This document shows positions 1 through 7,014 of a stretch of DNA of 17,438 bases, one piece after another. The translations under genes and the position numbers were made by a program. The notes beneath the pieces were generated by a model that was given only the letters and a program-made list of their open reading frames with translations, was not told where the DNA came from and did no database searches. The stretch is from JAEZDP01 sp044508265 (GTDB taxonomy: Bacteria; Acidobacteriota; Vicinamibacteria; Vicinamibacterales; Vicinamibacteraceae). The first letter of the stretch is position 1. Every line of letters starts with the position of its first letter. The stretch lies in NCBI GenBank assembly GCA_044508265.1, contig JBIQIB010000094.1, positions 1 through 17,438 on the forward strand, in the 5' to 3' direction.

Positions 1-554
1 GCGAGCATGTTGCGGACGCCGGTGTCTTCCGTCGCGCCGTACAGGCGGCTGACCTGAAGGTTGCCCTGCGTCTCCGCCATCAGGTTCCAGCGAAAGTCAG
101 CCAGAAGGTTGCCGCTGGCCGTGGCAAAGGCGGCGTTCCATGGATTGCCCATGCTGTCGATCGGCATGCCGCCCTGTCCCGACACGATCTCGTGCTGCGG
201 GATCATCGACGAGTAGATCAGCTGGTGCCAGTCGGGACTCGACCCGCCGAGGGCCGCGGCGATGGTCGGATGCTTCGCCGCCGCTTCCTGCTCTTCGACG
301 GGCGTCTTGTCGAGCAGGCGCGCGATCATGATCGACAGCATCTCGACGTGCGCGATCTCTTCGGTGCCGATGTCGAGCAGCATGTCGCGGTACTTGTCGG
401 GCGCGCGGCAGTTCCATCCCTGGAACAGATAGGACATCATCACGGTCATCTCGCCGAACTTGCCGCCGAGAAGCTCCTGGAGCTTTCGTGCGTACACCGG
501 GTCGGGACGCTCGGGCCTGGCGTCGTACTGCAGTTCCTTGACGTGGAAGAACAT
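1..554 (-). CDS. Manganese catalase (di-manganese, ferritin-like), 3' end beyond window
   Basis: Cytosolic non-haem catalase that disproportionates hydrogen peroxide at a di-manganese centre. The start is the ATG read at 554-552, preceded on the coding strand by AGGAG about 9 nt upstream. The 184 visible residues open with MFFHVKELQY. Manganese ligands expected from the Lactobacillus plantarum and Thermus enzymes are present: E35 in GKFGEM, and E66 and H69 in TEEIAHVEM. E161 in NLMAETQ fits the fourth ligand. The last histidine ligand should lie about 30 residues further on, outside the window, so the gene is cut by the edge and is not visibly broken. It is divergent from the TPR gene with only 60 nt between the starts, so one of the two promoters probably overlaps coding sequence. 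A ferritin-like protein of other function is unlikely given the glutamate/histidine spacing. Confidence 0.93.
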   Translation of the reverse strand, partial: MFFHVKELQYDARPERPDPVYARKLQELLGGKFGEMTVMMSYLFQGWNCRAPDKYRDMLLDIGTEEIAHVEMLSIMIARLLDKTPVEEQEAAAKHPTIAAALGGSSPDWHQLIYSSMIPQHEIVSGQGGMPIDSMGNPWNAAFATASGNLLADFRWNLMAETQGNLQVSRLYGATEDTGVRNML

Positions 555-614
555 GGCAGGTGTCTCCTCTTGATGGGTGGGTGGGCCGATGCGATGGCCC
601 CCGGGAGTGGAAGG

Positions 615-1808
615 ATGCAAGGAGCCGGCCGGGCGTGGCGCGTTCTCGCGCTGACGGCGCTGGCACTCGCGCACGTGATGCCGTCGGCTGGTCAGGCCAA
701 TGGACGGCAGCCCGCCGACGACGTGCGGGCGCGCGAGGCGTATCGCCGGGCGATCGACCTCGAGGCCGGGGGCGACCACGACGCGGCACTCGCGCTGCTC
801 TGGACCGCATCGGGCCTCGCACCCCGCGACGCGGCGATCCAGGCCCGGCTGGCCGCCGCGCTCGAGCGTGTCGGGGCGCTCGACGCGGCCGTCGAGACGT
901 GGCGGGCCGCGGTGGCCGCCGCGCCCGGCGATCCGGGCCCGGCGCGCGGTCTGGTGCTCGCGCTGATCGCGGCGGGCCGCAGTCCCGAGGCGGTGCGCCT
1001 GGCACGCGCCGACGTTGCCGAGGCGCCCGACGATCCGGACGCGCTCTTCACGCTCGGTCTGGCGCAATCCGAGCAGGACATCGAAGGCGCCCTCGAAAGT
1101 TTCGAGCGCGTGCTGGCGCGCGCGCCGGGACACTCACTGGCGCGCTACAACCTCGCGTTGCTGCTCAAGCGCCTCGATCGCCTGGACGACGCCGTCGCAG
1201 AGCTGCGGCGGGTGGTGGCAGCCGACCCGCGCCCGGAGGCCTGGCACGCTCTCGGGGTGGCGCTCTGGCACCGCGGCGACGCCTCAGGGGCCATCCATGC
1301 GCTCGAGGCTGCGACAGCTGCCGCACCTCGGCATGCGGACGCCCATCGCATGCTGGGCGTGGTCCATGCCGCGCAGCGCGAATGGCGGCGCGCGGCCGCA
1401 TCTTTGCGCCGTGCGCTCGAGCTGCAACCGGACGTCGCGGCCACGCACGACATCCTGGCGCGCGTGCTGCGGGCATCCGGCGATGCAGCCGGCGCGAGCA
1501 GGCACACTGCCGAGGCGTCCCGGCTTCGCGACGCCGCGGAACGCGAGCACGAAGCCCGGGTGTGGACGTCCACCGGGACGGCCAGGCTCGATGCCGGAGA
1601 CGCGCGTGCGGCGCTCGACGCCTTCCGCCGTGCGATAGCCGTCCTCGAGGTGTACGCTCCTGCGCACTTCCAGATGGGCCGGGCGCTGGAGCACCTCGGA
1701 GACGAGCAGGCGGCCGACCGCGCATTCGCGCGGGCGCGAGCGCTCAACCCTTACCTCGTCCGCCCTTCGAAGGTGCCCGTTTCAGCCCCGTCCGAAGTCC
1801 CCCCGTGA
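615..1808 (+). CDS. Exported tetratricopeptide-repeat protein
   Basis: 397-residue TPR protein, probably a periplasmic scaffold for protein-protein contacts; its partner is unknown. The reading frame is open further upstream (ATGs at 573 and 594). I chose the ATG at 615 because GGGAG lies 7 nt before it and because it then begins with a clean signal peptide: MQGAGRAWR, a hydrophobic stretch, and a possible cleavage site near residue 28 (GQA). From residue 33 to about 385 it is built of consecutive 34-residue helical hairpins with the usual TPR residues. Examples are A-x-x-x-Y/L-x-x-A followed by A-x-x-x-F/Y-x-R-A, as in LARYNLALLLKRLDRLDDAV and DALFTLGLAQ. About nine to ten repeats are visible. 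The C-terminus is a short proline-rich tail. It lies 132 nt before the Oar-like gene on the same strand. TPR proteins often accompany Oar/ASPIC genes in Acidobacteriota, but no function is assigned. Confidence 0.85.
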   Translation: MQGAGRAWRVLALTALALAHVMPSAGQANGRQPADDVRAREAYRRAIDLEAGGDHDAALALLWTASGLAPRDAAIQARLAAALERVGALDAAVETWRAAVAAAPGDPGPARGLVLALIAAGRSPEAVRLARADVAEAPDDPDALFTLGLAQSEQDIEGALESFERVLARAPGHSLARYNLALLLKRLDRLDDAVAELRRVVAADPRPEAWHALGVALWHRGDASGAIHALEAATAAAPRHADAHRMLGVVHAAQREWRRAAASLRRALELQPDVAATHDILARVLRASGDAAGASRHTAEASRLRDAAEREHEARVWTSTGTARLDAGDARAALDAFRRAIAVLEVYAPAHFQMGRALEHLGDEQAADRAFARARALNPYLVRPSKVPVSAPSEVPP

Positions 1809-1873
1809 GATGAGGTTGTAAAACCACGGCGATCGGGTGTATGAGAGTGGTCGCTCAATCAGTTCGGTAACCG

Positions 1874-1903
1874 CGACGTCCAGCCCTCAGCCGGGCTGCG
1901 TCG
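1874..1903 (+). promoter_or_regulatory. Stem-loop in the leader of the Oar-like gene
   Basis: CGACG (1874-1878) pairs with CGTCG (1899-1903), and CAGCCC (1881-1886) pairs with GGGCTG (1893-1898). The loop is TCAGCC and there is a 2-nt TC bulge on the left side, giving 11 base pairs. No T-tract follows, so an intrinsic terminator for the TPR gene is possible but not typical. It may be an mRNA leader structure. The rest of the 132-nt gap (1809-1940) has a weak promoter-like pair, TTGTAA at 1816 and TATGAG at 1840 with an 18-nt spacer, and the strong ribosome site GGGGGAGG at 1930-1937. Confidence 0.4.
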
Positions 1904-1940
1904 GGGCAGGTGCATTCAGGGCTCAGACGGGGGGAGGACC

Positions 1941-4900
1941 ATGTCGAGTGCGCAATGCGTCAGGGCACTGCTTTATGCGGCGAGCGTACTGGCCGTCGCC
2001 GCTACCAGCACGGCACAGGAGTTCCGGGCGACAGTGAGAGGGCAGGTGGTGGACGACAGTGGAGGCAGGCTCCCGGGCGCCGTCGTCTCGGTCCAGAACA
2101 CGGAAACGAACGAGCTGGCCACAGCCACCACCAATGACGAAGGCAACTACAGCATCCCGTTCCTGCGGCCCGGACCCTACACGCTGACCGTGGAGCTGTC
2201 GGGGTTCCAGCGATTCACGCGCAGCGGGCTGCAGCTGGAAGTCGGGCAGACGGTCACCATCAACGCGACGCTCGGCGTCGGCGCCGTAACCGAGGAAGTG
2301 TCGGTCACGGCGCAGGCGGTGCTCGAAACGAGCAACGCCAACCGCGGTGACGTCATCGACAACAGACGCATTGCCGAGCTGCCGCTGCAGTCGCGCAGCC
2401 CGATGGCGCTGGCCGCGCTCGTCGCCGGCGTCAACTACAACGCGCAGGCCATCTACCTCCGGCCGTTCGACAACGGCGCGCTCGCCGACTTCTCCATGAA
2501 CGGCGGCGCGAACCGTAACAACGAGTTCCTGCTCGACGGCGCGCCGAACAACGCCAACCAGGGGGGCAACAACATCGCGTACGTGCCGCCGGCCGAGGCC
2601 GTCCAGGAGTTCAAGATCGCGACCAACACCTACGACGCGCAGTACGGCCGATCGGCGGGCGGCGTGGTGAACATGTCGCTCAAGTCGGGCACCAACAACC
2701 TGCACGGCGTGGTGTACGAGTTCATGCGGCGCAAGTGGCTCGACTCGAACTCGTTCCTCCTCAACTCGCGCGACGCGCCGAAGACCGATCACTACCTCGA
2801 CCAGTACGGCTTCAGCGTGGACGGCCCGGTACGCATCCCCGGCCTGTACAACGGCACCAACAAGACGTTCTTCCTGTTCACCGGCGAACGCTACCGCGAG
2901 GGTACGCCGGCGCCGCTGTTCAACACGACGCCGACCGAGGCCATGCGCCGCGGCGACTTCAGCGACTATCGCGACGTCAACGGCAACCTGATCGTCATCT
3001 ACGACCCGGCCACCGGGCGTGAAGAGAACGGTCAGTGGGTGCGGGATCCGTTCCCGGGCAACATCATTCCGGAAGACCGCATCGACCCGATCGCGCGCGA
3101 GATCATGGAGTACTACCCGCTGCCGAACAACACGACCGACGGCGTCGCGCCGTGGCAGCAGAACCTCGCGTACGCCGAGCACTTCAACAAGGACGTCTTC
3201 TGGAACTGGGTCGCGAAGGTCGACCACAACGTCAACGCGAACAACCGCACGTTCTTCCGGTGGGCCGAGAACGAGCGCAACGAGCTGCGCAACAGCTCGC
3301 CCATCCGCACCGGGCCGGCGCAGGACGGCCAGCTGCCGCTCATCCGCGCGAACCGCGCCGTGGTCGGCGACTGGGTGCACATCATGGGCGGCAGTACCGT
3401 GCTCAACGTGCGCGGCAGCTACACCTACTTCCTCGAGCTGAGCCGGTCGGACGAGGGCTTCGGCTTCGACGCCACGCAACTGGGCTTCCCGCAGCAGCTC
3501 GTCAACCAGCTGCCCGAGCGCATCTTCCCCAGGGTCAACATGTCGGAGTACGTGCAGCTCTCGCGGGGGAAGAACGAGAACCGCAACTACATCTGGAGCC
3601 TCCAGCCGAACATCTCGCTCACGAGGGGACGACACAACATCCGCGCCGGCCTCGACTTCCGCTCCACCCACGTCGCCGGTCGCAGCGTCGGTGAAGCCGG
3701 GATGCGCTTCGACTTCAACCGCGGGTTCACGCAGCGCGAGTTCAACCGCGGCGACCCGCTGTCGGGCAGCTCGTTCGCGTCGTTCCTGCTGGGCGCACCG
3801 TCCGGCGGGGCCGTCGACAACAACCTGCTGCCTGACTACCGCTGGACCTACTACGCGCCGTGGATCCAGGACGACTGGCGGCTGACCGATCGGTGGACGG
3901 TGAACGTCGGCGCGCGCTGGGACTTCAACAGCTCGGTGCGCGAGGACGAGAACCGGTTGAACTACGTGTTCGACCCGTCGATCGTCAACCCGGTCTCGGA
4001 GCAGATCGACCAGTCGCAGTTCCCCGGATACCAGGTGCGCGGGGGCCTGACCTTCGCGGGCGTCGACGGCAACCCCCAGACGCCGTGGGAGCTCGATCGC
4101 AACAACTTCCAGGTACGACTCGGCACCGCCTATCAGATCAACGACAAGACCGTGCTGCGGGGCGGGTATGGCCGGTACTACCTCAACCCGACGGGCCAGG
4201 GGCACGTCCAGGGCTTCAGCCTCCAGACGGTCCTCATTCCGTCGCTCGACGATGGGCGGACGCCGACGTACGCGCTGGGCGACCCGTTCCCCTCGGGTGT
4301 GCAGCAGCCGCCAGGCAGCGCACTCGGTCCGCTGACGTTCCTCGGCCGGAACGTGTCGTACGCCAACCCCGACTTCGTCGTGCCGAAGGCCGACCACTTC
4401 TCGATCGGGGTCCAGCGCGAGCTGCCGTGGGCCATCACGCTCGACGCGAGCTATGCCGGCAGCCGCTCCACGCAGCAGGAGAGCGAGTTCCGCGGCATCA
4501 ACGAGCCGGGACGCGACCTGCTCGACCAGTGCGACGTCACCAAGGGCGGCTCGCGTGCCTACTGCGACGAGCAGCTGCCGAACCCGTTCTACCAGGTGGA
4601 AGGGTTCGAAGGGACGGCACGCTTCACGAGCCCGACGCTGTCACGGTTCGAGCTCAGCCGGCCCTTCCCTGCGTTCGGCGCCATCACCGAGACGCAGCGC
4701 AACGACGGCACGATCACCTACCACTCGCTGCAGTTCGTGGCGAATCGCCGCTGGGCACAGGGCTTGGTGGTGAACCTCAACTACACGTACGTGCCGAAGT
4801 TCGAGCAGGTCGGCGCGTCGGCGGGCTGGACGCAGGCGGCGCCGGAGATCGGGGGCATGAACGCCTTCATCGACCCGAGCACACGTGAGCTCGTGCGCGG

Positions 4901-5504
4901 ACCGTACTGGACGCACAGGCGCCACCGCATCTCGTTGTCGGGCGTCTACGAGTTCCCGTTCGGCCGCGGCCGTACGGGGTTCCTGCGCGCGCTGCTCGAC
5001 GGGTGGTCCGTCGCGCCGATGTTCCTCTACCAGTCGGGACAGCCCTGGCGCATTCCGCAGAACACCGAGCTCATCGGCGACCCGTCGCTCGACCCGACCA
5101 AGGACGGCCAGTTCATCTACGGCATGCAGCCGTGCGTGGGCCAGCGGAACGCGTCGGGCGGTTACACGCTGCTCGCCTACTCGGCCAACTACGGCTGCAC
5201 GGATCCGTTCTTCCTGATCCGCGAGCCGTACCAGGCGCGCACGACGCAGGTGCTCGACGACCGCCTGCGGCGTCCCGGCTACTGGCAGCTCGACCTGAAC
5301 TTCGCCAAGGCGACGCAGATCACAGACCGCGTCCGCTTCCAGCTGCGAATCGAGGCGTTCAACGTGTTCAACAGCCCGATGTACGACGAGCGGGACTTCG
5401 AGCGGAACACCTCATCGGACAACTTCGGCCGCATCAACCGCAACACCGTCGGCCAGTCGAACTTCCAGCGGTTCGTCCAGCTGGGGTTCCGCTTGATCTT
5501 CTGA
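1941..5504 (+). CDS. Oar-like TonB-dependent outer-membrane protein with carboxypeptidase-regulatory N-terminal domain
   Basis: 1187-residue outer-membrane beta-barrel of the large TonB-dependent family abundant in Acidobacteriota. The ATG at 1941 follows GGGGGAGG with 3 nt spacing. A signal peptide covers about residues 1-25. An Ig-like carboxypeptidase-regulatory domain follows (about 27-110; GQVVDDSGGRLPGAVVSVQN, then EGNYSIPFLRPGPYTL). A plug-like segment runs from about 115 to 240 (EEVSVTAQ, RIAELPLQSRSPM, QEFKIATNTYDAQYGRSAGG). The remainder is barrel, with family phrases such as YYAPWIQDDWRLTDRWTVN and a final LGFRLIF ending in phenylalanine, as required for barrel assembly. Cysteine pairs (QCD...YCDE; PCVG...GCTD) lie in predicted external loops. 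The length is usual for the family. The transported substrate is not predictable; oligosaccharide or peptide uptake, or protein export as proposed for Oar, are possible. It is followed by a hairpin and the methyltransferase-fold gene. Confidence 0.92.
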   Translation: MSSAQCVRALLYAASVLAVAATSTAQEFRATVRGQVVDDSGGRLPGAVVSVQNTETNELATATTNDEGNYSIPFLRPGPYTLTVELSGFQRFTRSGLQLEVGQTVTINATLGVGAVTEEVSVTAQAVLETSNANRGDVIDNRRIAELPLQSRSPMALAALVAGVNYNAQAIYLRPFDNGALADFSMNGGANRNNEFLLDGAPNNANQGGNNIAYVPPAEAVQEFKIATNTYDAQYGRSAGGVVNMSLKSGTNNLHGVVYEFMRRKWLDSNSFLLNSRDAPKTDHYLDQYGFSVDGPVRIPGLYNGTNKTFFLFTGERYREGTPAPLFNTTPTEAMRRGDFSDYRDVNGNLIVIYDPATGREENGQWVRDPFPGNIIPEDRIDPIAREIMEYYPLPNNTTDGVAPWQQNLAYAEHFNKDVFWNWVAKVDHNVNANNRTFFRWAENERNELRNSSPIRTGPAQDGQLPLIRANRAVVGDWVHIMGGSTVLNVRGSYTYFLELSRSDEGFGFDATQLGFPQQLVNQLPERIFPRVNMSEYVQLSRGKNENRNYIWSLQPNISLTRGRHNIRAGLDFRSTHVAGRSVGEAGMRFDFNRGFTQREFNRGDPLSGSSFASFLLGAPSGGAVDNNLLPDYRWTYYAPWIQDDWRLTDRWTVNVGARWDFNSSVREDENRLNYVFDPSIVNPVSEQIDQSQFPGYQVRGGLTFAGVDGNPQTPWELDRNNFQVRLGTAYQINDKTVLRGGYGRYYLNPTGQGHVQGFSLQTVLIPSLDDGRTPTYALGDPFPSGVQQPPGSALGPLTFLGRNVSYANPDFVVPKADHFSIGVQRELPWAITLDASYAGSRSTQQESEFRGINEPGRDLLDQCDVTKGGSRAYCDEQLPNPFYQVEGFEGTARFTSPTLSRFELSRPFPAFGAITETQRNDGTITYHSLQFVANRRWAQGLVVNLNYTYVPKFEQVGASAGWTQAAPEIGGMNAFIDPSTRELVRGPYWTHRRHRISLSGVYEFPFGRGRTGFLRALLDGWSVAPMFLYQSGQPWRIPQNTELIGDPSLDPTKDGQFIYGMQPCVGQRNASGGYTLLAYSANYGCTDPFFLIREPYQARTTQVLDDRLRRPGYWQLDLNFAKATQITDRVRFQLRIEAFNVFNSPMYDERDFERNTSSDNFGRINRNTVGQSNFQRFVQLGFRLIF

Positions 5505-5510
5505 GTCCTC

Positions 5511-5547
5511 GTGGTTCATGGTCTCCTCCACGGAGGCCATGAACCAC
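5511..5547 (+). promoter_or_regulatory. Strong intercistronic hairpin between the Oar-like gene and the next gene
   Basis: Perfect 11-bp arms GTGGTTCATGG (5511-5521) and CCATGAACCAC (5537-5547) enclose a second stem, CCTCC (5525-5529) with GGAGG (5532-5536), with a TCT bulge on one side. It begins 6 nt after the Oar stop and ends just before the ribosome site of the next gene. There is no T-run after it, so it could be a partial terminator, an RNase-blocking 3' end for the abundant Oar mRNA, or both. Two in-frame ATGs (5518, 5539) fall inside it, which argues against them as starts. Confidence 0.7.
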
Positions 5548-5555
5548 GTCCCGCC

Positions 5556-5562
5556 AGGAGGG
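5556..5562 (+). promoter_or_regulatory. Shine-Dalgarno site that selects the GTG start at 5566
   Basis: AGGAGGG lies three bases before GTG at 5566. The alternative ATG at 5539 has GGAGG only 2 nt upstream, and that GGAGG is locked in the preceding stem. The ATG at 5518 has no ribosome site. The GTG start also gives an immediate signal-peptide-like N-terminus. Confidence 0.65.
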
Positions 5563-5565
5563 CCC

Positions 5566-7005
5566 GTGTCCGCGCGAATCGCCTGGGCCGTGGCCCTCGC
5601 CATCCTTGCCGTCCTCACGCCCGCTGCCGAGCAGCACACCCGGCGCGTCACATGGCAGGACGTCGTGCCGCTGCAATCGCAGCTGGGTCGGTACGGCTAC
5701 ACGGCCGGCAACTTCGCGGCACGCATCGAGCAGCTGGCTGCAGACAACGCGCGCCGCGTGCGGCTGGGCGACCTCGATCACCTCGTCTTCTACCTGCTGC
5801 AGTCCACACGCTTCACCGACGTCGCCGCCATCGAGCCGGCCCTGAGCGCGAAGGCGCTGGTCGAACGTCTGCCTGCGCACGCGCGCGACGCCTTCCTTGA
5901 CGACCCGTCGAACGCGCGCGACCACATCCCCGCTGACGTCACCGCCAGGACGTCGGCGTTGCTGCAGGCCCTGGCGTCTCCCCGTGGTGACCAGCGCCTG
6001 TCGTACTTCGCGAGCCTGGTCGCCGAGACCGCACACGACGACGCGTCACGCGAGCGGCTGCTGCGCGACGAGTATCTTCGCGTGATGCGCTTCGTCTACG
6101 AGAAGGAGTTCGGGGCGGGACGCGCCGACGCGGCAGCCGCGGCACGGCTGTATCGCACGCGTGGGCTCAGTACCGACACCGCCGTCGAAGCAGGATTCCT
6201 CGTCTCGCAAGGCCTCGGCGTGCTGCGCGGCCTCGACCCCGCGCGGCGCATCCGGCGCGTGCTCATCGTCGGCGCTGGGCTGGACCTCGCCCCTCGCACC
6301 GCGCTGCTCGAATCGGCGCCTCCACAGAGCTATCAGCCCTGGGCCATCCTGGATGCGCTCGTCGGCCTGGGCCTCGCGAGCCTGGATGATCTCGAGCTCG
6401 TCGTGGCCGACATCAACCCGCGCGTCGTCTCGCACGTGCGGGCGATGCGCACGACGCCACCGACGCTCACGCTCCTGACCGGTCTGGCGGAGGGCGGCAG
6501 CCTGGCGTTCGTACAGGAGTACCTCGAGTACTTCGACGGCCTCGGTCACGCCATAGGTATCGAGGAGAACGGACAGGCGCCCGTGCTTCCCGCCACGGCA
6601 GTCGTGCCGGCCGGGCATCGGTACAAGCGGGTCCAGGTCTCCGCCCGCGCGGCGCGCGCCGTTCGTGCGGAACGCCTGGACATCGTGACCGAACGCCTGG
6701 TCCACCGCGAGCGGGACGCCGCCGGCGCGGTTGGCGACGCCTTCGATCTCGTGATCGCCACCAACGTGTTCCCGTACTTCGACGACGATGGGCTGATGCT
6801 GGCGGTGGGGAACATCGCGGGCATGCTGCGCGATGGCGGGGTGTTGTTGCACAACGAGGCGCGGCCTGCACTCGGCGGCATGGCGAGCGCGGTAGGCCTG
6901 CCGCCGTCACAATCGAGACATGCAGTCATCGCGACCGTGCGGGGTGCCCCGCCGCTCGGCGACAGCGTCTGGCTGCACGTCCGCCGCGGCGCGGCGCCGC
7001 CCTAG
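5566..7005 (+). CDS. Exported or membrane-anchored protein with a class I methyltransferase-like fold
   Basis: 479 residues from the GTG start at 5566 (see the ribosome-site entry; up to 495 if ATG 5518 is used). The N-terminus, SARIAWAVALAILAVLTPAAE, looks like a signal peptide or anchor. An unassigned helical region follows. A Rossmann segment then resembles SAM-dependent methyltransferases: V232-L-I-V-G-A-G-L-D (motif I), an acidic residue at a strand end in VVADINP (D282), DAFDLVIATNVFPYF from residue 391 (motif IV), and a GMLRDGGVLLHNE strand. Motif I and D282 are about 44 residues apart, longer than usual, so there is an insertion. The tension is clear: SAM is not known in the periplasm, yet the N-terminus looks exported. 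Two arginines just after the hydrophobic segment would allow a cytoplasm-facing anchor instead. It is 61 nt behind the Oar-like gene and probably cotranscribed with it. Substrate and activity are unknown. Confidence 0.75.
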   Translation: MSARIAWAVALAILAVLTPAAEQHTRRVTWQDVVPLQSQLGRYGYTAGNFAARIEQLAADNARRVRLGDLDHLVFYLLQSTRFTDVAAIEPALSAKALVERLPAHARDAFLDDPSNARDHIPADVTARTSALLQALASPRGDQRLSYFASLVAETAHDDASRERLLRDEYLRVMRFVYEKEFGAGRADAAAAARLYRTRGLSTDTAVEAGFLVSQGLGVLRGLDPARRIRRVLIVGAGLDLAPRTALLESAPPQSYQPWAILDALVGLGLASLDDLELVVADINPRVVSHVRAMRTTPPTLTLLTGLAEGGSLAFVQEYLEYFDGLGHAIGIEENGQAPVLPATAVVPAGHRYKRVQVSARAARAVRAERLDIVTERLVHRERDAAGAVGDAFDLVIATNVFPYFDDDGLMLAVGNIAGMLRDGGVLLHNEARPALGGMASAVGLPPSQSRHAVIATVRGAPPLGDSVWLHVRRGAAPP

Positions 7006-7014
7006 CCGGGCGGC
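6996..7014. terminator. GC hairpin at a convergent gene junction, possible bidirectional terminator
   Basis: GCCGCCC (6996-7002) pairs perfectly with GGGCGGC (7008-7014) around a TAGCC loop. The stop codons of the two convergent genes lie at the stem-loop boundary. There is no T-tract on either strand, so termination efficiency is uncertain. The symmetric position between convergent genes is what suggests the role. Confidence 0.45.

Noticed and set aside
192..614. Extended N-terminus of the TPR protein from the ATG at 192
   Set aside because: It would run antisense through most of the manganese catalase gene and bury the signal peptide; ATG 615 has a ribosome site and a proper signal peptide.
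1923..4397. Long minus-strand open frame opposite the Oar-like gene
   Set aside because: The plus-strand protein has clear family motifs. The antisense translation is valine/arginine-rich low-complexity sequence without domains, a normal result of GC-rich codon use.
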